From NCBI RefSeq assembly GCF_965137335.1, contig NZ_CBCRZD010000015.1: 64,000 bases of DNA; one strand, written 5' to 3'. A program made the translations under genes and the position numbers. The stretch's first letter is position 1. Each line of letters starts with the position of its first letter. Below the pieces are notes generated by a model, which saw nothing but the letters and a program-made list of their open reading frames with translations, was not told the origin of the DNA and ran no database searches. Source of the DNA: Empedobacter stercoris. GTDB taxonomy: Bacteria > Bacteroidota > Bacteroidia > Flavobacteriales > Weeksellaceae. This document shows positions 7,810 through 17,385 of the stretch, one piece after another.

Positions 7810-9131
7810 TACAGTCTTTTATTTACTTTTTCTTTAGGCAAAGCCCCTTTTACATCATAAATCACTCCGTTTTCTTTTAAATAATCAGTTAACTGAAGAT
7901 TTAAAAATTCGTCGTGTGAAACAGTCAAGATAATGGCGTCGAATTGGTGAACTGGTGAACTGGTGAACTGGAAAACCTGATCCAATGTATTACAAAAAGT
8001 TATTCCGTATTCATGGTTTACCTCATCTGGGTTAGCCCAAGGGTCTAACGTTGTCACCTCTATTCCATATTCTTCTAACGCATGAATCACATCAATTGCC
8101 TTCGAATTGCGGATATCAGGACAATTTTCTTTAAAGGTAATTCCTAAATTTAGAATTTTTGCGCCTTTTACTTTGATATCGTTATGAATTAATAATTTAA
8201 CAACCTGAGAAGCTACAAAGGCTCCCATCGAGTCATTCAATCGTCTTGCTGCTAATATTAATTCTGAATAATAACCTATTTCTTGTGCTTTTTGAGCCAA
8301 ATAAAATGGATCAACACCGATACAATGTCCTCCAACAAGTCCTGGTTTGAATGGTAAAAAATTCCATTTTGTTCCAGCAGCTTCTAATACGTCATTGGTA
8401 TCAATATCCATTAGCGAAAAAATCTTCGATAATTCGTTAATAAACGCAATATTGATATCACGTTGCGAATTTTCGATCACTTTCGATGCTTCTGCAACCT
8501 TGATTGTCGGTGCTAAATGCGTCCCAGCAACAATTACGGATTGATATAAATCGTCAACAATTTTTCCAATTTCTGGCGTTGAACCTGATGTTACTTTTAA
8601 AATTTTCTCAACCGTATGTTTTTTATCGCCTGGATTAATTCGCTCTGGTGAATATCCCGCATAAAAATCTTGGTTAAACTTCAATCCCGAAGAATGTTCC
8701 AATACTGGAATACATTCTTCTTCTGTAACACCTGGATAAACCGTTGATTCGTAAATAACAATATCATTTGGTTTCAACACTTTACCTACCGTTTCCGAAG
8801 CTTTTTTCAAAGGAGTCAAGTCTGGTCGATTATTTTTGTCCACTGGCGTAGGAACGGTTACCACATAAATTGTAGCATCTTTAATATCCGCTATATCTGA
8901 TGAACAAAACAATCCATTTTCTACTTGAATAAAAGGATTTTGTTTAACTAAAACATTTTGTAGAACATTATTTTCAACTTCTAAAGTTGAATCTACTCCA
9001 TTATTTAATTCAGCAATACGTTGCTGATTGATATCAAACCCAACAACAGGGTATTTTGTTGCAAATAATCGAGCTAAAGGTAAACCTACGTAACCTAAAC
9101 CGATAACTGCTATTTTATGTTGTTGATTCAT
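7809..9131 (-). CDS. Nucleotide-sugar dehydrogenase, TviB/WbpO-like, with repeat insertion
   Basis: A 440-residue UDP-sugar 6-dehydrogenase (UDP-glucose/GDP-mannose dehydrogenase superfamily). It oxidises a UDP-N-acetylhexosamine or UDP-hexose to the uronate with two rounds of NAD reduction. Visible are the Rossmann motif IAVIGLGYVGLPLA at the N-terminus, YESTVYPGVTEE, the catalytic-cysteine motif GLVGGHCIGVDPFYL and the C-terminal segment LGITFKENCPDIRNSK. The sequence most resembles the Vi-antigen type enzyme TviB/WbpO, so UDP-GlcNAc or UDP-GalNAc is the likely substrate (inference). Between DQV and DAIILTV the residues FQFTSSPVHQF are encoded by three and a half copies of the 8-bp repeat, which appears to lengthen a surface loop. 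It forms one-base overlaps with both neighbours. Confidence 0.92.
   Translation of the reverse strand: MNQQHKIAVIGLGYVGLPLARLFATKYPVVGFDINQQRIAELNNGVDSTLEVENNVLQNVLVKQNPFIQVENGLFCSSDIADIKDATIYVVTVPTPVDKNNRPDLTPLKKASETVGKVLKPNDIVIYESTVYPGVTEEECIPVLEHSSGLKFNQDFYAGYSPERINPGDKKHTVEKILKVTSGSTPEIGKIVDDLYQSVIVAGTHLAPTIKVAEASKVIENSQRDINIAFINELSKIFSLMDIDTNDVLEAAGTKWNFLPFKPGLVGGHCIGVDPFYLAQKAQEIGYYSELILAARRLNDSMGAFVASQVVKLLIHNDIKVKGAKILNLGITFKENCPDIRNSKAIDVIHALEEYGIEVTTLDPWANPDEVNHEYGITFCNTLDQVFQFTSSPVHQFDAIILTVSHDEFLNLQLTDYLKENGVIYDVKGALPKEKVNKRL
7939..7970. repeat. Short 8-bp repeat insert inside the dehydrogenase gene
   Basis: Three exact copies of GTGAACTG (7947-7954, 7955-7962, 7963-7970) are preceded by a degenerate unit TCGAATTG. 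This is the same repeat family as the two arrays around the S23-type gene, with a final G instead of T, and has the same orientation. It is read in frame as FTSSPVHQF in the coding strand. Confidence 0.93.
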
Positions 9132-10147
9132 TATTTATTGTAATATTTTCTATACCATTGTACAAAATTAGACACGCCTTTGTACACTGGATAAGATGGA
9201 TTGTAACCAAATTTATCTTTCAACTCTTGGACATCCGCCCATGTTTGATTGACATCTCCCGCTTGCATAGGGTACATTTCTAAAATAGCTTGTTCTCCTG
9301 TTGATTTCTCTACTTCTTTGATAAAATCCATCAACTGAACAGGTTTGCTATTTCCTATATTGTATAACTGGTAGGTTTCGTTTGTTTGTTTATCTTCAAG
9401 TATTTTCGTTATCCCTTGAATAATATCATCTATATAGGTGAAATCTCGTGATAAATCGCCGTGATTAAACACTTTCAAAGGTTGATGATTTAAGATGGCT
9501 TTTGTAAATAAAAACATCGCCATATCTGGTCTTCCCCATGGGCCATAAACGGTAAAAAATCGTAAGCCTATTGTTTGAATATTGTACAAATGACTGTAAG
9601 CATGCGCCATTAATTCGTTTGCTTTTTTCGTTGCTGCGTATAAACTAATGGGATGATCGACAGCTTGTTCTGTAGTAAAAGGAACATCAGACGAGTTTCC
9701 ATAAATGCTTGAACTACTTGCATAAAGCAATTTCTTCACCTGATGATGACGACAACATTCTAATATATTCAAGAAACCAACCAAATTGCTTTGTCCGTAG
9801 GCATCTGGGTTTTCGATACTGTAACGTACTCCTGCTTGGGCAGCTAAATTAATCACTACATCAAAAGAATATTTGTCAAATAAGTCAGAAAGTTCGAGTT
9901 TATCTTCCAAATTTATTCGATAAAAGATCATGTTCTCTTCATGCTTAGAAGAGGTGACCTTTTGATTAAAATGTGATGCAAATTCTTGAGAAATTCCTAA
10001 TTCGTGTAATCGATCATATTTTAACTGAATGTCATAATAATCGTTGATATTATCAATTCCAACAACTTGAATATCTTTTTCGATTAGTTTTTCAGCTAAA
10101 TGATAACCTATGAAACCGGCTACGCCAGTTATAAGTACTATTTTCAT
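9131..10147 (-). CDS. NAD-dependent epimerase, UDP-glucuronate 4-epimerase type (CapI-like)
   Basis: A 338-residue extended short-chain dehydrogenase that inverts C4 of a UDP-sugar, probably a UDP-uronate made by the dehydrogenase encoded directly downstream. The N-terminus has the NAD-binding motif TGVAGFIGYHLAEKL followed by DNINDYYDIQLKYDRL, a hallmark of CapI/UDP-GlcA epimerases. The catalytic YxxxK motif is YAATKKANE, with the serine in ASSSSIYG; RFFTVYGPWGRPDMA fits the substrate-binding loop. It overlaps both neighbours by one base. It could instead act on UDP-N-acetylhexosaminuronate. Confidence 0.9.
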   Translation of the reverse strand: MKIVLITGVAGFIGYHLAEKLIEKDIQVVGIDNINDYYDIQLKYDRLHELGISQEFASHFNQKVTSSKHEENMIFYRINLEDKLELSDLFDKYSFDVVINLAAQAGVRYSIENPDAYGQSNLVGFLNILECCRHHQVKKLLYASSSSIYGNSSDVPFTTEQAVDHPISLYAATKKANELMAHAYSHLYNIQTIGLRFFTVYGPWGRPDMAMFLFTKAILNHQPLKVFNHGDLSRDFTYIDDIIQGITKILEDKQTNETYQLYNIGNSKPVQLMDFIKEVEKSTGEQAILEMYPMQAGDVNQTWADVQELKDKFGYNPSYPVYKGVSNFVQWYRKYYNK

Positions 10148-10566
10148 TACTTCTCTTTTTCGGAGGTTGCGACCACTTTTCTTAATCCTGAACTTGAGAA
10201 ACGATGCGTACGCTTATTGTAGTAAATCTGAATATTATTATTTAAACAATATTGTTTTCCTGTAAAGTCAATGTTTCGGTATTCTTCGCCTATAATTCTA
10301 ACATTTACAGGCAAAGCACTTAACATGTCAAACAAATCTTGTTCTGTTTCGTATGGAATAATTTCGTCCACATACTGACATCCTTCTAACTGTATATAGC
10401 GTTCTACGATAGATTGTGTTGGGCTATTTTTGGAAGGGTCTACTGCTGCAGGATCTGTATTAAGACCTACAATCAAATAATCGCATTGTCGTTTAGCTTC
10501 TTCGAGCATCATCACATGTCCTGCATGAAGTAAGTCAAATATTCCGAAAGTAATTCCAGTTGTCAT
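10147..10566 (-). CDS. Cytidylyltransferase-like protein (TagD/glycerol-3-phosphate cytidylyltransferase family)
   Basis: A 139-residue nucleotidyltransferase with the signature GIFDLLHAGHVMMLEEAK (residues 8-25), containing the HxGH nucleotide-binding motif, and a C-terminal RFSSSGLRKV motif matching the family RTxGISTT/S-type loop. It probably activates a phosphorylated polyol or acid as a CDP derivative for the polysaccharide. The exact substrate is unknown; the family also contains bacterial proteins with ethanolamine-phosphate or glycerol-phosphate specificity. It is the first gene of the long minus-strand operon. A TAnnTTTG-like -7 box (TAAATTTG, minus strand, 10590-10597) lies 24 bases upstream of its ATG, but without a clear -33 element. 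Confidence 0.85.
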   Translation of the reverse strand: MTTGITFGIFDLLHAGHVMMLEEAKRQCDYLIVGLNTDPAAVDPSKNSPTQSIVERYIQLEGCQYVDEIIPYETEQDLFDMLSALPVNVRIIGEEYRNIDFTGKQYCLNNNIQIYYNKRTHRFSSSGLRKVVATSEKEK

Positions 10567-10634
10567 TTATAATACTATTGTTGGAAAGACAAATTTAGGT
10601 AATATTTTGAATTATTGTTAAGGAATTGTACAAT

Positions 10635-10664
10635 AAAAAAAGTCTCTCAAATTTGAGAGACTTA
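10635..10664 (-). terminator. Rho-independent terminator after manC
   Basis: A perfect 24-bp palindrome (10640-10663, arms AAGTCTCTCAAA/TTTGAGAGACTT) lies just past the manC stop. On the minus strand it is followed by a run of T residues. It separates manC from the rest of the operon. Confidence 0.85.
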
Positions 10665-10667
10665 CAC

Positions 10668-11660
10668 TTATATCAATTCTGAATTTCTTTTTTCTAAATG
10701 GGTGTAAACATTTTTCACTTCTTGCGAATACTCTTTTTGTAAAATTAAATTTGCTGTTGGAGTATGGACAAAAATGCAATTTTGCAACCCCACAAAAGAG
10801 GTGTACACTTCTGTTCCGATAATCATATTTCCATTTCGATCAACAGTATGTCCGTTCATGATAAAATAATCATACAACGATTCGAAAGACCCCAAATCGT
10901 TCCAAATAAATTTTGCAGGAACAACTTTTATTTTCTTGCTTCGTTCCATTACGGCATAGTCGATGCTATTTGATGGAATATTCATTGAAAGTTCTTCGTT
11001 CAATTCACCGTTGATATTTTCAGACCAAGCAATTTTTGAAGCTTCGTAAATTTCTTTTTCAAATTTCTTTAGTTCTTTCAATAAAACACGTGCTTTGAAA
11101 CAAAACATTCCACTGTTCCACAAAAAGTTTCCTTGCTCGATAAAATCTTGCGCCGTAATATGATTTGGTTTTTCGCGAAACGATAACACAGTGTCTTCTT
11201 TGTGCTCAATATAGCCATACCCTGTTTCTGGACGAGTTGGATGCACACCAAATGTGACGATATAGTCATTTTGTGCTAATTCGATTGCTCTATTCATCGC
11301 TTCTTGATAGGCTTCCATATCTTCAATCAAATGATCAGATGGTGTCACAATTAGAATATCATCATCCTCAACTGCTAAAGCTGCAAATGCAATTGCCGCT
11401 GCAGTATTACGTGGAACAGCCTCTACAATTTTTGTGTATTCAACTTTCATTTTATCAAGCACTTCTTGACTCAAATGATCGTTATCCCTATTTCCTATGA
11501 CCATCAACTTATCTGCTATAGGACGATTGCGCTGAATCGTTAACTCAAATAAAGATTGCTCATTAAACAGAGGTAAATATTGTTTTGGATGACTTTTTCG
11601 TGAAAGTGGCCAAAGTCTACTCCCAACACCACCAGATAAGATCACATTATAAATACACAT
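10668..11660 (-). CDS. manC: Mannose-1-phosphate guanylyltransferase
   Basis: A 330-residue single-domain GDP-mannose pyrophosphorylase that forms GDP-mannose from mannose-1-phosphate and GTP, feeding mannose or fucose residues into surface glycans. The nucleotide-binding motif NVILSGGVGSRLWPLSRKS and the motifs FLWNSGMFCFK and FIWNDLGSFESLYDYF are present. It lacks the C-terminal isomerase domain of the bifunctional enzymes, which is the common form in Bacteroidota. It has its own terminator and a -7 promoter box upstream (11683-11690), so it is likely a separate transcription unit. Confidence 0.94.
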   Translation of the reverse strand: MCIYNVILSGGVGSRLWPLSRKSHPKQYLPLFNEQSLFELTIQRNRPIADKLMVIGNRDNDHLSQEVLDKMKVEYTKIVEAVPRNTAAAIAFAALAVEDDDILIVTPSDHLIEDMEAYQEAMNRAIELAQNDYIVTFGVHPTRPETGYGYIEHKEDTVLSFREKPNHITAQDFIEQGNFLWNSGMFCFKARVLLKELKKFEKEIYEASKIAWSENINGELNEELSMNIPSNSIDYAVMERSKKIKVVPAKFIWNDLGSFESLYDYFIMNGHTVDRNGNMIIGTEVYTSFVGLQNCIFVHTPTANLILQKEYSQEVKNVYTHLEKRNSELI

Positions 11661-11977
11661 AAATTCTTCTAATTCGAACTTACAAAGATAAGAAAATCTA
11701 CTTACGATTAAAAAAAATCAAACTCACCACTCTTTTACCTCTTCAAAACATCAACGTATTTATAGTCACTATTTTATTTTTCATTTTTTCGGAATTTACG
11801 ATTAAATCACAACATGCATAAAATAAATGATTAATCGTATTTTGATCGTCCTACTACCCATTACACTACCTTATTTAATTTAAAACTACTCTTTTTAGGA
11901 TTCACAACTACCCTACGTTTACTTTCTTATTATATAACTTAGTTTAAAATTTGCACTAAATATCAAACACTTAATAA
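11661..11977. other. Divergent intergenic region between manC and the protease gene
   Basis: 317 bases without a gene. The left end holds the likely manC promoter. The rest is AT-rich with no ORF, repeat or strong hairpin. An imperfect -7-like element (TAAAATTTG, one base too long) at 11945-11953 lies 25 bases before the protease ATG. No other structure was seen. Confidence 0.6.
11683..11690 (-). promoter_or_regulatory. Putative -7 box for manC
   Basis: TATCTTTG on the minus strand matches the Bacteroidota TAnnTTTG -7 consensus and lies 23 bases upstream of the manC ATG. I see no good -33 TTG at normal spacing, so this is a weak call. Confidence 0.35.
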
Positions 11978-14900
11978 ATGAGCAAAAAATTACTCTAGTT
12001 TAAATTATTATCATTATTTCTCCTATCGAATGTTAATGTAAATGCGCAAAACTCTCCTACATGGACTTGTAGCGTAGATGAAGTTCAAGAAGAAATATTT
12101 AGACAAAATCCTGAACTAAAAAAGATATATGAAACTAAACAAGCCGAATTTCTTAATTTTAGAAAATCTGAGTTAAAAGGTCAAAAACAACTAAAAGCAA
12201 ATCAAATAATTGAAATTCCTACCGTTGTTCACATACTTGATGATGGTACAGGAAAATATATACCTACCGAAGTACAAGTAAAAAATTGGATTGCTCGTGC
12301 AAATTGTATTTTTGATGGAACGGCAAGTGATATAAAAGGATCTGAAGCTGGAGGTACTACTTTACCTGTTCGGTTAGTTTTAGCAAAACGAACACCTAGC
12401 AATACAGCAACTAATGGTATTGTTACTCACGATCTTTCTAATAATTCTGTCTACGTTAATTATGGTGTTAATGGAAAAGGACTAACGAATCAATATTTAA
12501 ATGACACTTATAATTGGAATTCTAATTCATATTACAATATATACATAACAAATATGATTGATGGGGTAAATCAATCAAATACAACAGGTGCTTATACAGC
12601 AGGTTTTGCATATTACCCTGGTGGAAGTTTAGATTTATCTGTAATGCTTTACCATGTAACAATCAACAATAGAGATACTACTTTTGCACATGAAATGATG
12701 CATGCATTTAATGTCGCACATCCTTTTAATGGTGGAGATGGAAATGGAGTAAATTGCGGTAGCCTAACAAACGATGACATAGAAGATACTCAAAACATAA
12801 GAAGCGGTTTATTTTTTGGAGACCCAAATAACTCTTTTAATCAATACAAAACATATCCCACAATTAACCAAACCATTAACGACTGTTCTAATACTCCATT
12901 TGACCATACGTTGGTTAACATGATGAATTACGGCATAAACCTCGATCGTTTTACTCCTGGACAAGGAGACAGAGCATTAGATGCTATCTATTTCTTTAGA
13001 TCTTCGTTTCTTACATCTCTTGCTTTAACACCAGCAGATGGAACAAGTAATATTCCTGTAGAAGCTTGTGAAGTAACAGGAGGTTCCGGTCATATACGTT
13101 TTAATCAAATAGAGTTTAATACAATCTCTAAAAAAGGAATAATTTATAATCTACACAATGATTTTACAAAAAGTAACAATATAAACTCTGCTTATATCAC
13201 AGAAGTCACAGAAGGAAGTTCATATCCTTTAACTATTACTACTTCTAATTCAACAAACAGAAGAAAAGTTTATATTTATATAGATTATAATGGAGATGGT
13301 ATTTTTGATGCAGATGAAGTTGTTTTATCTAATCATGAATTACTTGAGAATATTACAAATTTATCAACAACGATTACTATACCAACCACTACTAAGAAAA
13401 ACACTCCACTTAGAATGAGAGTTGTTGGGGATTTATCTAATATATACAATGGATATCAACATATAACTTACGGAGCTTGTGACTCTCGAGTAGCTGGCCA
13501 AGTAGAAGATTTTACTATCATTGTAAAAGAAGCTACATCTACAGTTTGGAATGGAACTTCTTGGTCTATGGGAGAACCAACACTAACAAAAGAAGCGATT
13601 GTTAGAGGTGATTTAGTCATCGATCAAAGCAATAGAATCACAACTAATAAATTTACTTTAGAAAGTGGATCTGTTACAATTAATAATTATGGTGCAATTA
13701 TCGCACCAATCATCGAAAATAAATTGTCTGCTGATAAATTCGTGGTAACAGGAAATAACAGTGGATTATTACAATGGGGAAATAATATTTCTGCAAGTGG
13801 TGAATTCACAATAATCCAAGAAAGTTCACCTATGATTTTTAATGATGCTGCATTGTGGTCATCGCCTGTTAAAAATCAGAACCTGAGAGAATTTTCTCCA
13901 AATACATTGTTAAAGAGGTTCTACAAATACAATGAAACAACGAACAAATTTGCAAGTTTATTTATCGAAGATCCTTTGTATCCGAATGGAAACTTAGAAA
14001 ATCCTGCAAGCTATAATTTTGAAGCTGGAAAAGGATACCATATTCGAGTAGGTTCAGATTTCCCTACAACAAAACCAGGTAAAAAACATATCGGAAAATT
14101 TGTTGGTGAATTAAATACAGGGTTATTTTCTATTCCTGTAACAAAAAATAATTTGGGATACAACCTAATTGGTAATCCTTATCCTGCTCCTATATATGCG
14201 AATCGTATTTTAAATACAAATTCTGATATTTCTGCCTTGTACTTCTGGACGCAAGAATCTCCACTTACAACAAATGGCTACGCGAGCAACAACTACTCTT
14301 CTTATACGAGAGCAGGTGGTGTACAAGCTGCTGCAGGAGGAAAAATTCCTAATGGAAATATTGCTATTGGTCAAGGATTTTTTGTGGAAATAACAAACAA
14401 TCCAACAAATATATACTTACACAATGGTTTTACAGGATGGGATGACAAAGAAGTTATTTTCCATAAAAATGAAGAAGATACAAAACGTGTGAGATTAGAT
14501 TTGTTTGAAGGAGCACAAGCTAAAAATCAAATTTTAGTAACTTATATGCAAGATGCTACAAATGGTTTTGACCATCAAATTGATGCTAAATTGAACAAAA
14601 TGTTCAACGGCTCTACATTATTTTCTATCATCGAAGGAACTCCTGAAAAATATGTGATTCAAGGACGTGCACCATTCACAACAGAAGATACGGTACAATT
14701 AGGGTTCGAAGCAAAAGAAAGCGCACCTTATACCATCAAATTAAATAGCACAGAAAATTTTGAGGATCAAGCGATTTATTTAAGAGATAAAGAACTTCAC
14801 CAAGTGGTTGATTTAACAAAAGATCATTACACATTTGATGCTCAACAAGGTATTTACAACGATCGTTTTGAAATCATTTATCAAAACAAAACCTTATCTA

Positions 14901-15139
14901 CATCAGATTTATCAAAACAAGATGTTGTCGTGTACAATACAAATAACACCCTTGTTTTAACCTCTCAAAAAGAAATCACTTTTGTAGAAGTTTATGATAT
15001 AACTGGTAGAAAAGTTATCGCTAAACAATCATCGAACAATCGACTTGTGTTATCAGAATTAAAGAAAAACAACCAAGTGTTATTAATCAAAGTAACAACA
15101 TCAGATTCTAAAACAACAACATTAAAAACTATATTCTAA
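11978..15139 (+). pseudogene. Secreted M43-type zinc metalloprotease with GEVED and T9SS sorting domains, amber codon in signal peptide
   Basis: Read from the ATG at 11978 the frame is MSKKLL, then TAG (11996-11998), then FKLLSLFLLSNVNVNAQ and more than 1000 further open codons to 15139. The stop therefore interrupts an otherwise perfect signal peptide. Full-length numbering gives 1053 residues. The zincin motif HEMMHAFNVAH is at about 238-248 (the usual glycine of HExxHxxGxxH is asparagine here) and the Met-turn LVNMMNYG is near 313-320. A GEVED-type beta domain (YIDYNGDGIFDADEV) follows. The C-terminus from about residue 970 is a type A T9SS sorting domain with VEVYDITGRKV. In pathogens and environmental relatives such proteins are secreted proteases. 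Without readthrough, the first internal ATG (12554) would give a protein lacking signal peptide and prodomain, so export should fail. A sequencing error at one base is also possible. Confidence 0.85.
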
Positions 15140-15372
15140 TGAGAAAATTTATTTTAATCGCAATGTTTTCCATTTCGCCATTTATGTTCGCTAATGACGG
15201 AGAGGAAGTATCGTTCTTTTCATCACAAACACAATCCAACAGTATTGGAACTGTAGATGATCCTGATACTCCTGCTGCACCAATTAACGACTCAGCCTAT
15301 CTATTACTAATTATAGCTGCTGGTGCTGGATTAATTTATTTTAGAAACAAATCAATAAAAGTCATTCGATAA
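15139..15372 (+). CDS. Small secreted/membrane-anchored protein (PID-CTERM-like)
   Basis: A 77-residue protein: signal peptide (about residues 1-18, ending FMFA), a short acidic linker with VDDPDTPAAPIND, one transmembrane helix (YLLLIIAAGAGLIYF) and a basic tail RNKSIKVIR. This layout resembles the small Bacteroidota proteins that end in a PID-like motif, a helix and a basic cluster, thought to be a protein-sorting tail; here the motif reads PIND. Its ATG overlaps the protease stop codon by one base, so the two are translationally coupled and it may assist secretion or anchoring of the protease (inference). A terminator follows. Confidence 0.75.
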   Translation: MRKFILIAMFSISPFMFANDGEEVSFFSSQTQSNSIGTVDDPDTPAAPINDSAYLLLIIAAGAGLIYFRNKSIKVIR

Positions 15373-15394
15373 TTGTTCAACTATTTTTTAATGC

Positions 15395-15426
15395 AAAAAA
15401 ATCCTGCTCAATAGAGCAGGATTTTT
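15395..15426. terminator. Bidirectional terminator
   Basis: A stem with arms AATCCTGCTC and GAGCAGGATT, a four-base loop, an A-run on the left and a T-run on the right. It lies between the convergent small-protein gene and pyk and can serve both. Confidence 0.9.
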
Positions 15427-15447
15427 ATATTCAATTTCTTTTGAATC

Positions 15448-16890
15448 TTAAATCATTGAAATACGTAGTGTATTGGTAATTCCTTTTTCAAACGCTGGCA
15501 TAGCATTCAAATTGATGATGTAATCACCATATTCTACATAACCTGCATTCTTCGCTAAGATATTTACCTCTGTTACCGTTTGATCCGTAGATGTATCGCG
15601 AGGATCGTAATTAATCGATTTTACACCCCATAACAAATTCAACATACGGTTGATTCGCTTACTTGGATTAAACACCAAAATAAAAGAATTTGGACGATGA
15701 GAAGAAATTTGAAAAGCTGTATAACCAGAATATGTCAACGTTGCAATTGCTTTTGCTCCTGTATCTTCTGCCATTTTAGCTGCATTGTAACAAACCATAT
15801 CTGTTACAAAACGTTCGTTTTTAACTTTTGGTTTGTGTTCTGGTACATGTACGTGCTCATCATCTTCAACAGTTTGAAGAATTTTTGTCATTTTCTCAAT
15901 CACTTGAACAGGGTATTGCCCTACAGATGTTTCACCAGATAACATAACCGCATCTGCTCCATCAAAAACGGCATTTGCAACGTCAGAAACTTCGGCGCGA
16001 GTTGGTGTTAAACTCGAAATCATGGTTTCCATCATTTGTGTTGCAACAATAACTGGTTTACGCGCTAATTTTGCTTTGTCAATTAATTGTTTTTGTGCCT
16101 TTGGAACAATTTCAAACGGAACCTCAACACCTAAATCCCCACGAGCAACCATTAATCCATCCGAAAACTCTAAAATATCTTTAATATTTTCTAAAGCCTC
16201 AGGCTTTTCAATTTTAGAAATAATTGGAATTTTTAATGTTCCATGTTCTTTGATAAAATCAGATAAATCTTTTACATCTTGTCCCGAACGAACAAAAGAT
16301 AAAGCAAACCAATCGACACGATTTTCGATTGCGAACTTTGCATCTTCTTTATCTTTTTCCGTTAAAGCTGGTAAAGAAATATTTGTATTTGGTAAATTAA
16401 CTCCCTTTTTAGAACGCAATGGTCCTCCTTGTATTGTTTCAGCTTTTACAGTATCTGTACCATTTGTCTCGATTACTTTGAAGATTAATTTTCCGTCATC
16501 AATCAAGATGTTTTCACCCACTTGTACGTCTTGAGCAAACTTTTGGTAGGTCATAAAAACTTTCTCTTTTGTACCTACAACATCCTCATTGGTGAAAGTT
16601 AAAATTTCTCCTGGATTGATGATAAAATCTTCGTGTTCCATTTTCCCAATACGCAATTTTGGACCTTGTAAATCCGCTAATACTGCTGTATTGTATCCGT
16701 GATCGTTATTTAATTGATGAATGATTTCTATCTTACGTTTCACATCCGCATAATCGGCGTGCGAAAAGTTGATACGGAACACATCTGTTCCTTTTTTCAT
16801 CATTTCTAGAATAATTTCTGGACTATCAGTTGCTGGACCTAATGTTGCAACAATTTTCGTCTTTTTAAGAAATTGTTTATCGTAAATCAT
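15448..16890 (-). CDS. pyk: Pyruvate kinase
   Basis: A 480-residue glycolytic enzyme that converts phosphoenolpyruvate and ADP to pyruvate and ATP. Landmarks are the start KKTKIVATLGPATDS, the substrate-binding FRINFSHADY, the catalytic-lysine motif IISKIEKPEALEN, the metal-binding VARGDLGVEVP and ATQMMETMI with APTRAEVSDVANA-type context (here LTPTRAEVSDVANAV). Length and domain layout are normal for the family. It is the last gene of the acpP-fabF-rnc-(IPExxxVDY)-pyk cluster, 32 bases after its neighbour. The neighbouring pckA on the opposite strand works in the reverse metabolic direction. Confidence 0.97.
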   Translation of the reverse strand: MIYDKQFLKKTKIVATLGPATDSPEIILEMMKKGTDVFRINFSHADYADVKRKIEIIHQLNNDHGYNTAVLADLQGPKLRIGKMEHEDFIINPGEILTFTNEDVVGTKEKVFMTYQKFAQDVQVGENILIDDGKLIFKVIETNGTDTVKAETIQGGPLRSKKGVNLPNTNISLPALTEKDKEDAKFAIENRVDWFALSFVRSGQDVKDLSDFIKEHGTLKIPIISKIEKPEALENIKDILEFSDGLMVARGDLGVEVPFEIVPKAQKQLIDKAKLARKPVIVATQMMETMISSLTPTRAEVSDVANAVFDGADAVMLSGETSVGQYPVQVIEKMTKILQTVEDDEHVHVPEHKPKVKNERFVTDMVCYNAAKMAEDTGAKAIATLTYSGYTAFQISSHRPNSFILVFNPSKRINRMLNLLWGVKSINYDPRDTSTDQTVTEVNILAKNAGYVEYGDYIINLNAMPAFEKGITNTLRISMI

Positions 16891-16922
16891 ATTTTTCCCT
16901 TTTTTTTATGCACAATATTTTG

Positions 16923-17381
16923 TTAGAAAACCAATCTATCAGCTGTACTGATTAAATCGATATCTATTTTTTTAATTAATTTAATAAAATCTTTTTCTAC
17001 AAATGGAAGTGGAAGATTCTCTATCTCATCTTCCCAGCCAGACACTTTGACAATGTAGTTGCAATCCTTGTAATTAGGCACAAGAATAATGCTCTCTTTG
17101 AAAAGATTTGATAAATCTACTTCAATTTTTTTAGAATCGGTCTGATTTGGGATATTTTTAATTATATGATAATCTATCTTATTGGCTTCATCTATCCATT
17201 CGTATGTTTCGAAAAAATAAGTGTGATCATCTAACCAAATATCCAAATCATTGATACGTTGAAAACGCGTATCGTAAGTAGAGTTGAGATTGAAAATAAA
17301 TTGTGTCGAAGTATTGAAGCTTGAATTTACGCCTATTAGATGGAAATCTATCCACTCATCATATAAGAGCAACTCTGCCAT
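16923..17381 (-). CDS. IPExxxVDY-type conserved protein
   Basis: A 152-residue soluble protein without signal peptide or membrane helix. It is rich in aromatic and acidic residues (LWLDDHTYFFETYEW-like segment near residue 48). Its position between rnc and pyk matches the conserved flavobacterial family named for a C-terminal IPExxxVDY motif. The C-terminus here reads DLISTADRLVF, so the name-giving motif is degenerate and the assignment rests mainly on synteny, length and general composition. The function of the family is unknown. The spacing of 4 bases to rnc indicates co-transcription. Confidence 0.65.
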   Translation of the reverse strand: MAELLLYDEWIDFHLIGVNSSFNTSTQFIFNLNSTYDTRFQRINDLDIWLDDHTYFFETYEWIDEANKIDYHIIKNIPNQTDSKKIEVDLSNLFKESIILVPNYKDCNYIVKVSGWEDEIENLPLPFVEKDFIKLIKKIDIDLISTADRLVF

Positions 17382-17385
17382 TCTT

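Noticed and set aside
12554..15139. Treating the metalloprotease as an 861-residue protein starting at an internal ATG
   Set aside because: The frame is open back to codon 8 of a start that gives a signal peptide; the internal start would remove signal and prodomain and sits only 45 codons before the zinc site.
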